Assembly: GCA_029582265.1 (NCBI GenBank)
Contig: CM055816.1
Coordinates: forward strand, 94,452,809-94,516,808
Reading direction: 5' to 3'
DNA length: 64,000 bases
DNA from: Zoroaster sp. YZ-2022
Taxonomy: Eukaryota; Echinodermata; Asteroidea; Forcipulatida; Zoroasteridae
Positions within the stretch are counted from its first letter, which is position 1; each line of letters begins with the position of its first letter. A program made the position numbers and the translations under genes. This document shows, one piece after another, positions 38,074 to 49,500 of this stretch. Below the pieces are notes generated by a model that was not told the DNA's origin, did no database searches, and saw only the letters and a list, made by a program, of their open reading frames with translations.

Positions 38074-39121
38074 GATGCCAGTCAACCCGTCCCCTGGCAA
38101 ACTCGCCCCTAAGAAGCTCGCCCCCTTACAAACACGCCCCATGTCGATACAAACTCGCCCCCTGGCAAACTCGCCCCTCACAAAGTCGCCCCCTGACAAA
38201 GTCGCCCCTCGGCAGACTCGCCCCCTGGCAAACTCGCCCCTCTACAAACTCGCCCCCCGTAAATTTTTAACGCAGTTCACGCTGTTGAGACTGGTTTAAC
38301 GTTCATATAAGAGAGTAATTAAACATTATTATAATAAATGCACTTCTTTTCAGAACTAATTACTACTCATTTGAGAATTAAATCACATGGTGTCACCGCA
38401 ATTTGTCTTACTTATCCTCTTCACCATGCAAAGCTACAAGTTTTACCTAACATCATTTCAGTTGACGTTTTATTTAACGAAAATAAATATTACAAGAAAT
38501 AATTCATTTACAGTTACAATTAAATAGGAAACTAGCTAAACAAAATACTGAGTAAAATAAATAAGTATAATAAAAATAAATAATTAATTACATACAAAAT
38601 ACAAAATACAGATAATTAAAATGTAATTAAATCAAACAAATAACTTTGTACATTTTTCATAGTATATACATAATACATAATATAGTATACATCGTATAAA
38701 TCGTAACTGTTTTGTTTAACTAGTTTTCTATGTATTCTTATTTAGTTGTAACTGTTGAATTATTTTATGTACTATTACTTTGTTAAATAAAATGTCAAGT
38801 TGAATTATTGAGCCTATGTTTGATTTTCTCTTACTTATAGTTATACTAAATCGGTCTCAACAGTGCCTATTAATTAATCCATTAAAATATTTATGTCCCC
38901 GTACATCCTGCCTTTATAATTAATAATATTAAACCAGTCTCAATAGCGTGCGTGATATGCGTCGAAAAATTACAGGGGGCGAGGTTTGTTGGGGCGAGAC
39001 TGTCGGGTGGAGGAGCGAGCTTCCGAGGGGCAGTTTATCAGGGCTGACTGGGGCGAGTTTGGCCAACAGGGGAGCAAGGTTTGTGAAGGGCGAGTTTCGG
39101 GGCGAGCGTTGACTGGCATTC
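38074..39121. mobile_element. Foldback element with CTCGCCCC-rich arms
   Basis: Arms 38074-38300 and 38928-39121: GATGCCAGTCAAC at the left is mirrored by GTTGACTGGCAT at the right, and TTGAGACTGGTTTAA is mirrored by TTAAACCAGTCTCAA. The arms are built from ~20-bp units such as CTCGCCCCCTGGCAAA. The spacer contains a Penelope tail (38343-38456) and AT-rich DNA. Confidence 0.8.
38343..38456 (+). mobile_element. Penelope-like 3' tail nested in the foldback element
   Basis: TTCTTTTCAGAACTAATTAC followed by CACATGGTGTCACCGCAATT and TACAAGTTTTACCTAACA. The same sequence lies at 37323-37425 and 58225-58325. Confidence 0.85.
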
Positions 39122-39168
39122 ATCTGTATAGCAGGTCTAACTTTGAGCGACACACTATTAAAAATTAC

Positions 39169-39356
39169 CTTATTTGATCTTATATAATCAGCACAGTATG
39201 GAGCCGGTTGATAAACGAGTGACTTTCCAAACCCGCTGGAAGGTTGACGACTGTGTCCGGTGCCTCGCAGAAAGCTTTCAATGGCTTTCAATCTGTTGCT
39301 CTTCAGTGTATATTTAACACCTGCTAAGACTTTCGCCGTTTCAATAGTTGAAGCAT
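39169..39356 (-). CDS. Partial RecQ/DEAD-like helicase exon, runs into the gap
   Basis: From the gap edge the minus strand reads AKVLAGVKYTLKSNRLKAIE, then SFLRG, a scrambled stretch, SGFGKSLVYQPAPYCADYIR and SNK, ending at a donor (AAG|GTAATT at 39168). GFGKS is a Walker A motif. In an overlapping frame the bases just before it give DTVVNLPAG. The combination LPxGFGKSLVYQ with a preceding QxxAIxxFLxGxD block is the start of the ATPase core of RecQ-like helicases. Two compensating frame shifts lie between SFLRG and SGFGKS, so this copy may be a pseudogene or have sequence errors. The rest of the gene is not visible. Confidence 0.55.
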
Positions 39357-39856
39357 NNNNNNNNNNNNNNNNNNNNNNNNNNNNNNNNNNNNNNNNNNNN
39401 NNNNNNNNNNNNNNNNNNNNNNNNNNNNNNNNNNNNNNNNNNNNNNNNNNNNNNNNNNNNNNNNNNNNNNNNNNNNNNNNNNNNNNNNNNNNNNNNNNNN
39501 NNNNNNNNNNNNNNNNNNNNNNNNNNNNNNNNNNNNNNNNNNNNNNNNNNNNNNNNNNNNNNNNNNNNNNNNNNNNNNNNNNNNNNNNNNNNNNNNNNNN
39601 NNNNNNNNNNNNNNNNNNNNNNNNNNNNNNNNNNNNNNNNNNNNNNNNNNNNNNNNNNNNNNNNNNNNNNNNNNNNNNNNNNNNNNNNNNNNNNNNNNNN
39701 NNNNNNNNNNNNNNNNNNNNNNNNNNNNNNNNNNNNNNNNNNNNNNNNNNNNNNNNNNNNNNNNNNNNNNNNNNNNNNNNNNNNNNNNNNNNNNNNNNNN
39801 NNNNNNNNNNNNNNNNNNNNNNNNNNNNNNNNNNNNNNNNNNNNNNNNNNNNNNNN
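39357..39856. other. Assembly gap, 500 N
   Basis: Exactly 500 undetermined bases, probably a placeholder length. Confidence 0.99.
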
Positions 39857-40478
39857 TTTTCCCACCGCTCAAATGAAATATGTTGTTGGCCTCCTTAATT
39901 TGATACTAGTTTGTTGTTGAGATATTTTAGTTGTAGAGATAAATGAAAATTGCCATTTTTGTTTAAAGCCTTGACCACTTTTGGTGGAATTGCCCTTTTG
40001 TACTTGACTTATTATCTGTACATTTTAAGTACACATAAGTATTAAGTTATTTTATTTATTTATTATTTTAAGTTTAGTAATGTTGTTGCCTAAGTTTTAA
40101 GGTTTTTGTGAGTGTTATTTTACATACTGCATTATATAGTTTTTGCTTTTTATTTATAATAGTACAGCACATTATATATTCAGCACAGTTTTATGTATTT
40201 TCACTATACTTGTGTTTTTATGTCTACAACTTTAAAAAACCAAAGACTTTTATAAATAAAGTGTTTTCATAAGTTTTCATGCATTTTGGAATTTGAACTG
40301 ACTCGTAATGTATTGTTAAATTTAAAGACAACAGCCAACCGACAGTTGCTCGTTAGCAGTGATGTGACATCTTCAACAAGGAAAAATTACCGGTAAAACT
40401 GGAATCAAAACATTTGGGATGACTTCAAAAGCCACGAATTGGATCCTGTTGAATGAGTTTCAATTGCACTGACTGTAA
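39857..40478 (-). other. AT-rich sequence, likely 3' UTR/downstream region
   Basis: On the minus strand AATAAA signals occur near 40150 and 40060, downstream of the stop codon at 40479-40481. They fit a 3' UTR of about 330-420 nt for the gene ending there. No coding frame is visible. Confidence 0.4.
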
Positions 40479-40516
40479 TCATCTCAGAATCCTATCAGAT
40501 CTGATTGGATAGGATT
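40479..40516 (-). CDS. Terminal coding exon of the minus-strand gene
   Basis: Acceptor CGTTTTCAACAG before 40516. Phase 1 completes a Lys codon, then SYPIRSDRILR and TGA at 40479-40481. A short basic C-terminus is plausible after the basic, Pro-rich exon at 43568-43625, and the phase fits. The exon contains a palindrome (AATCCTATC / GATAGGATT), which could be coincidental. Confidence 0.45.
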
Positions 40517-43500
40517 CTGTTGAAAACGTTCCCTGGAGCATATTAGTTCCAAATGGGATCCCATTTAAGGTGATCCCATTGGGCCCCTTTGAATGTGGTC
40601 CCATTGGATCCCAATGGTATCCCATTGAAGGTGGTCCCAATGGGATCCCATTGAATGTGGTCCCATTGGATCCCATTGAAGGGGGTCCCAATGGGATCCC
40701 ATTGAAGGTGGTCCCATTGGGTCCCAATGGGATCCCATTGAATGTGGTCCCATTGGATCCCAATGGGATCCCATTGAATGTGGTCCCATTGGATCCCAAT
40801 GGGATCCCATTGAAGGTGGTTCCATTGGGTCACAATGGGATCCCATTGAATGTGGTCCCGTTGGATCCCAATGGGATCCCATTAATGTGGTCCCGTTGGA
40901 TCCCAATGGGATCCCATTAATGTGGTCCCGTTGGATCCCAATGGGATCCCATAGAATGTGGTCCCGTTGGATCCCAATGGGATCCCATTGAAGGGGGTCC
41001 CAATGGGATCCCATTGAAGGTGGTCCCATTGGATCCCAATGGGATCCCATTGAATGTGGTCCCATTGGGTCCCAATGGGATCCCTTTGAATGTGGTCCCA
41101 TTGGATCCCAATGGGATCCCATTGAATGTGGTCCCATTGGATCCCATTGAATCCCATTGTTTTTTTTCAATGGGATTCAATGGGAATTTTTTCCTGGGAG
41201 CAATGTGTACGGTTTACTTGCCGACAGCAATGTGTACGGTTTACTTGCCGACAGCAATGTGTACAGTTTACTTGCTGACAGCAATGTGTGCGGTTTACTT
41301 CCTGACAGCAATGTGTACGGTTTACTTGCCGACAGCAATGTGTACGGTTTACTTGCTGACAGCAATGTGTACGGTTTACTTCCTGACAGCAATGTGTACG
41401 GTTTACTTCCTGACAGCAATGTGTACGTTTACTTGCAGACAGCAATGTGTACGGTTTACTTCCTGACAGCAATGTGTACGGTTTACTTCCTGACAGCAAT
41501 GTGTACGGTTTACTTGCCTACAGCAATGTGTATGGTTTACTTCCTGACAGCAATGTGTACGGTTTACTTGCAGACAGCAATGTGTACGGTTTACTTCCTG
41601 ACAGCAATGTGTACGGTTTACTTGCTGACAGCAATGTGTACGGTTTACTTGCTGACAGCAATGTGTACGGTTTACTTGCTGACAGCAATGTGTACGGTTT
41701 ACTTGCTGACAGCAATGTGTACGGTTTACTTGCTGACAGCAATGTGTACGGTTTACTTCCTGACAGCAATGTGTACGGTTTACTTGCTGACAGCAATGTG
41801 TACGGTTTACTTGCTGACAGCAATGTGTACGGTTTACTTGCTGACAGCAATGTACGGTTTACTTGCTGACAGCAATGTACGGTTTACTTGCTGACAGCAA
41901 TGTGTACGGTTTACTTCCTGACAACAATGTGTACGGTTTACTTCCTGACAGCAATGTGTACGGTTTACTTGCCGACAGCAATGTGTACGGTTTACTTGCT
42001 GACAGCAATGTGTACGGTTTACTTGCTGACAGCAATGTGTACGGTTTACTTGCTGACAGCAATGTGTACGGTTTACTTCCTGACAGCAATGTGTACGGTT
42101 TACTTGCTGACAGCAATGTGTACGGTTTACTTGCTGACAGCAATGTGTACGGTTTACTTGCTGACAGCAATGTGTACGGTTTACTTGCTGACAGCAATGT
42201 GTACGGTTTACTTCCTGACAGCAATGTGTACGGTTTACTTCCTGACAGCAATGTGTACGGTTTACTTGCCGACAGCAATGTGTACGGTTTACTTCCTGAC
42301 AGCAATGTACGGTTTACTCCTGACAGCAATGTGTACTTGCCGACAGCAATGTGTACGGTTTACTTCCTGACAGCAATGTGTACGGTTTACTTGCGACAGC
42401 AATGTGCACGGTTTACTTGCCGACAGCAATGTGTACGGTTTACTTCCTGACAGCAATGTACGGTTTACTTCCTGACAGCAATGTGTACGGTTTACTTCCT
42501 GACAGCAATGTGTACGGTTTACTTGCCGACAGCAATGTAACGGTTTACTTGGCCGACAGCATTGTTAATGTGTACGGTTTACTTGCCGGCAGCAATGTGT
42601 ACGGTTTACTTCCGACAGCAATGTGTACGGTTTACTTGCCGACAGCAATGTAACGGATTCTGTCCGACAGCATCGCCGTACGGTTTACTTGTCGACAGCA
42701 ATGTACGGTTTACTTGCTGACAGCAATGTGTACGGTTTACTCTGCCGACAGCAATGTGTACGGACTTCGTCGACAGCATCGCTGCACGGTTTACTCTGCC
42801 GACCGTAATGTGTACGGTTTACTTGCCAACAGCACGTGTACGGTTTACTTCCTGACAGCAATGTGTACGGTTTACTTCCTGACAGCAATGTATGCGGTTT
42901 GCCGACAGCAATGTATGCGGACTTGCCGACAGCATCGCTGCACGGTTTACTTGTCGGACAGCAATGTACGGTTTACTTCCTGACAGCAATGTGTACGGTT
43001 TACTTCCTGACAGCAATGTGTACGGTTTACTTGCCGACAGCAATGTGTAACGGTTTACTGCCGACAGCAATGTATGCGGTTTTTGCCGACAGCAATGTTA
43101 TGCGGTTTACTTGCCGACAGCAATGTGTACGGTTTGCCGACAGCAATGTGTATGCTTCATTTGTCCTTGACAGCAATGTACGGTTTACTTCTTGACAGCA
43201 ATGTGTACGGTTTACTTGCCGACAGCAATGTGTACGGTTTACTTGCCGACAGCAATGTGTACGGTTTACTTCGTGAGAGCAATGTGTACGGTTTACTTGC
43301 TGACAGCAATGTGTACGGTTTACTTGTCGACAGCAATGTGTACGGTTTACTTCGTGACAGCAATGTGTACGGTTTACTTGCTGACAGCAATGTGTACGGT
43401 TTACTTGCCGACAGCAATGTGTACGGTTTACTTGCCGACAGCAATGTGTACGGTTTACTTCCTGACAGCAATGTGTACGGTTTACTTCCTGACAGCAATG

Positions 43501-46500
43501 TGTATGGTTTACTTGCCGACAGCAATGTACGGTTTACTTTTCAATAATATATGTATGGTTTACTTACTGACTGATGATGGTCTTCTCCATGGCTCTTCCT
43601 TCACTTGAGGCTTTTCAATGACTTTCTATCAAAACAAAAAATCACTAAAGTGATGAAAATAACGAAGAACTACTATCTGAAATAGTCCAACATGTTTAAA
43701 TAAATGGAGGCACACAATGTATTGAGCAAACAACCTGGGGCGTGTTTTCATGACCATAACGAGAAACATGTTTGGGCTTCGGTCATTGGTTAAGCATTTT
43801 CACGAGTCCAGTTGTGCTGCGATGATATCATTGTTCTGACCAAACGTCAACCAATGTTTGTAATCGGTTACCCTTGGTTTCAAGATGGCGATTTGTAATA
43901 AATGTTTTGTTAATTATTTGTTAAAACATGATGGAATGATTGTTCGTATAGCAGTATATCTTTCAAGTTTCTTACGAGCACTCACGATTAAGTTCTATTT
44001 CGCCAAAATTTGAATTACACCGTATATTTTGAGAAACGTTGATGATTGAACATGTCGCAAACTAAAAATAATTTTCTGGTTACGTTCACGTTTTCACGTA
44101 GCTACGCCATCTTCAAAACACACCCCTGTACTTGAGGATCAGACCCCAGTCAGTGTGGAGGGATTCAAAACATGCCCCTGTACTTGAGGATCAGACCCCA
44201 GTCAGTGTGGAGGGATCCAAAACACACCCCTGTACTTGAGGATCAGACCCCAGTCAGTGTGGAGGGATTCAAAACACGCCCCTGTACTTGAGGATCAGAC
44301 CCCAGTCAGTGTGGAGGGATCCAAAACATGCCCCTGTACTTGAGGATCAGACCCCAGTCAGTGTGGAGGGATTCAAAACATGCCACTGTACTTGAGGATC
44401 AGACCCCAGTCAGTGTGGAGGGATCCAAAACATGCCCCTGTACTTGAGGATCAGACACCAGTCAGTGTGGAGGGATTCAAAACACGCCCCTGTACTTGAG
44501 GATCAGACCCCAGTCAGTGTGGAGGGATCCAAAACACGCCCCTGTACTTGAGGATCAGACCCCAGTCAGTGTGGAGGGATCCAAAACACGCCCCTGTACT
44601 TGAGGATCAGACCCCAGTCAGTGTGGAGGGATTCAAAACATGCCCCTGTACTTGAGGATCATACCCCAATCAGTGTGGAGGGATCCAAAACATGCCCCTG
44701 TACTTGAGGATCAGACACCAGTCAGTGTGGAGGGATTCAAAACACGCCCCTGTACTTGAGGATCAGACCCCAGTCAGTGTGGAGGGATTCAAAACACACC
44801 CCTGTACTTGAGGATCAGACACCAGTCAGTGTGGAGGGATTCAAAACATGCCCCTGTACTTGAGGATCAGACCCCAGTCAGTGTGGAGGGATTCAAAACA
44901 CTCCCCTGTACTTGAGGATCAGACCCCAATCAGTGTGGAGGGATGGGTACTAATAACAACATTTTTCTGTTGTAGTAATTTCAACCAAAGCTTGTGATCA
45001 AAGCTTGCAACTTGTAAAATAAATAATATGGTATATCAATGGTTACTGTTCTTGAATTGTAACATAAACATGTACATGTAGTTCTCAAATAACATGGATA
45101 TCCATCTACTTCAGTCATGATAAGAAAAACTAATAAGATAGAATTGGTTTGTAATCAATAAGGCCAAAAACTAATAAGATAGAATTGGTTTGTAATCAAT
45201 AAGGCCAAAAACTAATAAGATAGAATTGGTTTGTAATCAATAAGGCCAAAAACTAATAAGATAGAATTGGTTTGTAATCAATAAGGCCAAAAACTAATAA
45301 GATAGAATTGGTTTGTAATCAATAAGGCCAAAAAAAGTTTCCGGTTTTTGGTCTCCGCGCACGTCGCCTCAGACCTGCGTGTCAACATTTTTAATATTAT
45401 TTTAATTTGCTATGAAATGATGTCCAATTGGAATTCTGCCGTGCTGTGTTTTAAACGACTTTTTCACATAGGGTATGAACGTTTGCCTGATTTTTGAGGC
45501 CTCTCTTTTACTTTGACCTGAGGCTTTTTAGTTTCAATGAAAATTAAAACAAAACAAAAACTTACTGGTGTGTTGTGATTTCCAATATCATTGGGTTCTC
45601 TTCTGATCTATATCCATACCTCTGCCTCCAGCAGCATAATTTCTTGGTGGCTTTTGTTTGGGCTTGCTGTTTGAGTACTGGGAACCATAGACAGATGGCC
45701 AATCATCTTGCCTTTCAGGGAGGTGTTTAGATGTCAGCTCAATGTTAAAAGTTGAAGCCAAAGAATCACTCAAACAGAAGCTGTATATATGGAGATAGAT
45801 TTATAACATCATGTCAGGGAGGTGTGTAGAAGTCAGTCATAAATGAATCACTCATACATAAGATGTATAGGTAGAGAGATTCTTAACATCATGTCAGGGA
45901 TGGAGGTGTGTAGACGTCAGTCAAGAATCACAATACGAAAGCTATATACTTCTATACATTTTAATAATCTTAAGTTTACAAATGTTTACTTCAATTCCTT
46001 TTTGCATTTCATGTTTTTTTCTGTTCTCAATCATGTATACCATCAATTATAATGCTTCATATTGAATTCTTGGAGTTAATGTCAACGACTAGTTTTCTAT
46101 AAATTTGCTTACAATTTTTTCTTAGCTTTGCCCAAAGCACAGTAATCCATAGGCACCTCATTATCACGAAGTGTGCCACTCGTGTACTAACCTAGTCCAC
46201 GGCACAGTACCAGAAGTCTATTACCTACATGAAGTGTGCCACTCGTATACTAACCTAGTCTACGGCACAGTACCAGAAGTCTATTACCTACATGAAGTGT
46301 GCCACTCGTGTACTAACCTAGTCCACGGCACAGTACCAGAAGTCTGTTACCGACATGAAGTGTGCCACTCGAACTATTCGCCGATTGTTCGCCCCAAATA
46401 AATATCAATATTTCCATCTCATACACCTTGGCAAGTCTGTTAGGTACACCTAAGCAATGCAAATACCAACATTATAATAAGTATACACAGGTATCAATGC

Positions 46501-49500
46501 AGATACCTACATTACACTAAGTTAATACTTTAAAAAATAAAGGAATTGTATACCTTTGATAACATTTCTGTATTAGTGCTGGGAGTTACCATGCAGTTAG
46601 TCTAGAAATTGGCTGTAAATTCTTCAAAATCTTTTTTATTCTTGGTTTCGGTTAACTGGTTAATGAATTTCTAAACGGTTAGTGCAGTTTTGGTTGGTTA
46701 ACTGATAATTACAAAGAATGAAGAAAGATGTACAGGAATTCCTGTATAAAATGTCTTACCAGCATGATCTGAGAGCCATCTCAAGCAACTTTCAACTTCA
46801 TTACATCTCTGGAACTATAAGTAAATAATGAATTGACTTGATATACATGTACATGTACATGTATAACACCAACACCACAGTCATATAGTGTATAGTCATA
46901 TCTCTACTTCACAAATTCTTTCTGCAGCATATAAACTATGGCTTAAAGGTGCAATATCATCATGATCAACAGGGCATGGAATCAGAGTGATAGTTTTAGA
47001 TTATGTCAATGACTGAAAATAATACCCCACAAGACAAGGTCGTATTACCGATGCTGCTGCATAAATGAGCCAGTAATTTTCAGTCACATTCGTCTTAAAC
47101 TAGGACACTGATTCCATGCCCTGTTGAAAGTCTGCTTAGACCATGATGATATTGTTCCTTTAAACTAGGACACCGATTCCATGCCCTGTTGAAAGTCTGC
47201 TTTGATTGTGACGATACTGTCTCTTTAAAGAAACCATTTATTAATAATAATAATAATAATAATAATAATGTGTGGACTTATATAGCGCACGTATCCACCA
47301 ACTAAGTGGTGCTCAAGGCGCATTCTTTTTTACGTGCATTACACAACACACGGGACCTACGGCTTTACGTCCCATCCGAAGGACGAAGCAATTATGGTTA
47401 AGTACCTTGCTCAAGGACACAAGTGTCACGACCGGGGCTCGAACCCACACGCTGCTGCTGGCAACACCAGAACTTGAGTTCGGTGCGCTAGACCGCTCGG
47501 CCACGACACTCCATAAGGAAAGAAACATCCGAGACAAGGCTGACTGAAACTCACCTGACAGAACACAGGAGGAAAGGCATTGTGTCTCTGAGGGACTGAA
47601 ACTCACCTGACAGAACAAAGGAGGAAATCTTATCATAGTATAACCAGATTCAAGTCGATGCTTAAAACTCATCTTATGTCACAACTCTTCAAAGATGATG
47701 TATATTTGTAATTGCATTGTAGGTACATGTATCTCGGTACATAATTTGTTTTCCCTATGCTATCATTGTATATTGTTTGTATTAATGTTTGTTCTTTGTT
47801 TCCGCGCCTTGAGCGCCCAGCAGGGTGGATATGTGCGCGCTAAAAATCTTTATTATTATTATTACATGTATGTGAAATCAAAATAAAAAAAGCGGAGGTT
47901 CAGCATTGGTATTTGATTACGCACATTAATTTCAACCGTCTAGTTGCCTTTCAGCAACTTTTTTTAGTAAATTCAACATAACAATTCCTGTTTTCTATGA
48001 GTTAAAAGCACTTTAGACAAAAAAAAGTTATCAGTGGTGATTGATTTCCCCTGGTAACGAGCACTGTGGGACATTATGCATGTGTAAATGTGGCGTGTCG
48101 TGGCCGAGTGGTCTAGCTTACCGGACTCAAGTTCTGGTGTTAGCAGCAGAATGTGGGTTCGAATCCCGGCCGTGACACTTGTGTCCTTGAGCAAGACACT
48201 TAACCATAACTGCTTCTCTCCACCCAGGGGTTAAATGGGTACCTGTGAGGGCAGAGTTGGTTGATTAGCCCTATATGCGCTGTAATGGCAGCAATTGAGC
48301 TGTATACTCCCCAGGGAGCTGAGATGGTTTCAGGAATGATTTATGAGCCTTATGAACAGGGGTAATAATATAATGCGCCTTGAGCACCACTCAGTTGGTG
48401 GATACGTGCGCTATATAAGTCCACACATTATTATTATTATTATTATTGTGTCTCTGAGGGACTGAAACTCACCTGACAGGACACAGGAGGAAAGGCATTG
48501 TGTCTCTGAGGGACTGAAACTCACCTGACAGAACACAGGAGGAAAGGCATTGTGTCTCTGAGGGACTGAAACTCACCTGACAGAACACAGGAGGGAAAGG
48601 CATTATGTCTCTGAGGGACTGAAACTCACCTGACAGAACAAAGGAGGAAAGGCATTGTGTCTCTGAGGGACTGAAACTCACCTGACAGAACAAATGAGGA
48701 AAGGCATTGTGTCTCTGAGGGACTGAAACTCACCTGACAGAACAAAGGAGGAAAGGCATTGTGTCTCTGAGGGACTGAAACTCACCTGACAGAACAAAGG
48801 AGGAAAGGCATTGTGTCTCTGAGGGACTGAAACTCACCTGACAGAACAAATGAGGAAAGGCATTGTGTCTCTGAGGGTTCAGGAAATCACAAAGTTCATT
48901 CCAAACTTGACGATAATTGGCTGTCGCCAGCTCAAAATTCGTGTGTTTCATCACCTATGATTGAAATGATAAATAACAAAAACTGTTAATGACCATATAA
49001 GAGGAGAAATCCTCAATTCCACATGTGAATGCCACAATCAAAGATTTGAAAGCCTCATTCCTGAAAGTGAAAACCTCCATCCCACAGGTGTAAGCCTCTG
49101 TCCCCATGGGAAAGACCTCAATCCCTGAAATGAAAGCCTCATTCCTGAAAGTGAAAACCTCCATCCCACAGGTGGAAGCCTCTGTCCCCATGGGAAAGAC
49201 CTCAATCCCTGAAATGAAAGCCTCAAATTGGGCAAACGTTCATACCCCTATGTGGAAAATTCATTTAAAACACAGCACGGCAGAATTCCAATCAATCCAG
49301 CAATTTTGGCTGCAATTGGACATTGTTTCACAGCAAAAAAAAAGAAAATTAAAAATGCTGACACGCTGGTCTTAGGCGGTTCACGCAGAGACTGGAAATC
49401 AGAGACTTTTTGGGGGGTCCTTACAGGCTGCACCACGTAAGGTGACAAACATTCTGTGTATCTTATAGGTACAGTGCAGGTTAGGGGTGGACGATATCAT

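Larger units (their letters stand above)
47530..48880 (-). repeat. 52-bp donor-containing minisatellite, split by retroelements
   Basis: The minus-strand unit is CAG|GTGAGTTTCAGTCCCTCA plus GAGACACAATGCCTTTCCTC and CTTTGTTCTGT. Eight copies lie at 48449-48880 and two at 47530-47640. The space between holds a LINE tail and a SINE. Each unit duplicates the last bases of the exon 48838-48954 plus its donor. Confidence 0.9.

Noticed and set aside
40565..43608. Many frames of 80-245 codons on both strands (DSNVYGLLA-type and GSHWDPMGP-type repeats)
   Set aside because: Unit lengths of 27 and 36 bp are divisible by three, so random absence of stops is propagated. They lie within an intron.
44118..44945. 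CRISPR-like regular array, 52-bp period
   Set aside because: There are no unique spacers: the whole unit repeats. The genome is animal.
48092..48190. tRNA gene for Leu or Ser
   Set aside because: The A- and B-box-like sequences are the head of a SINE; there is no proper anticodon arm or acceptor pairing, and the body and tail follow.
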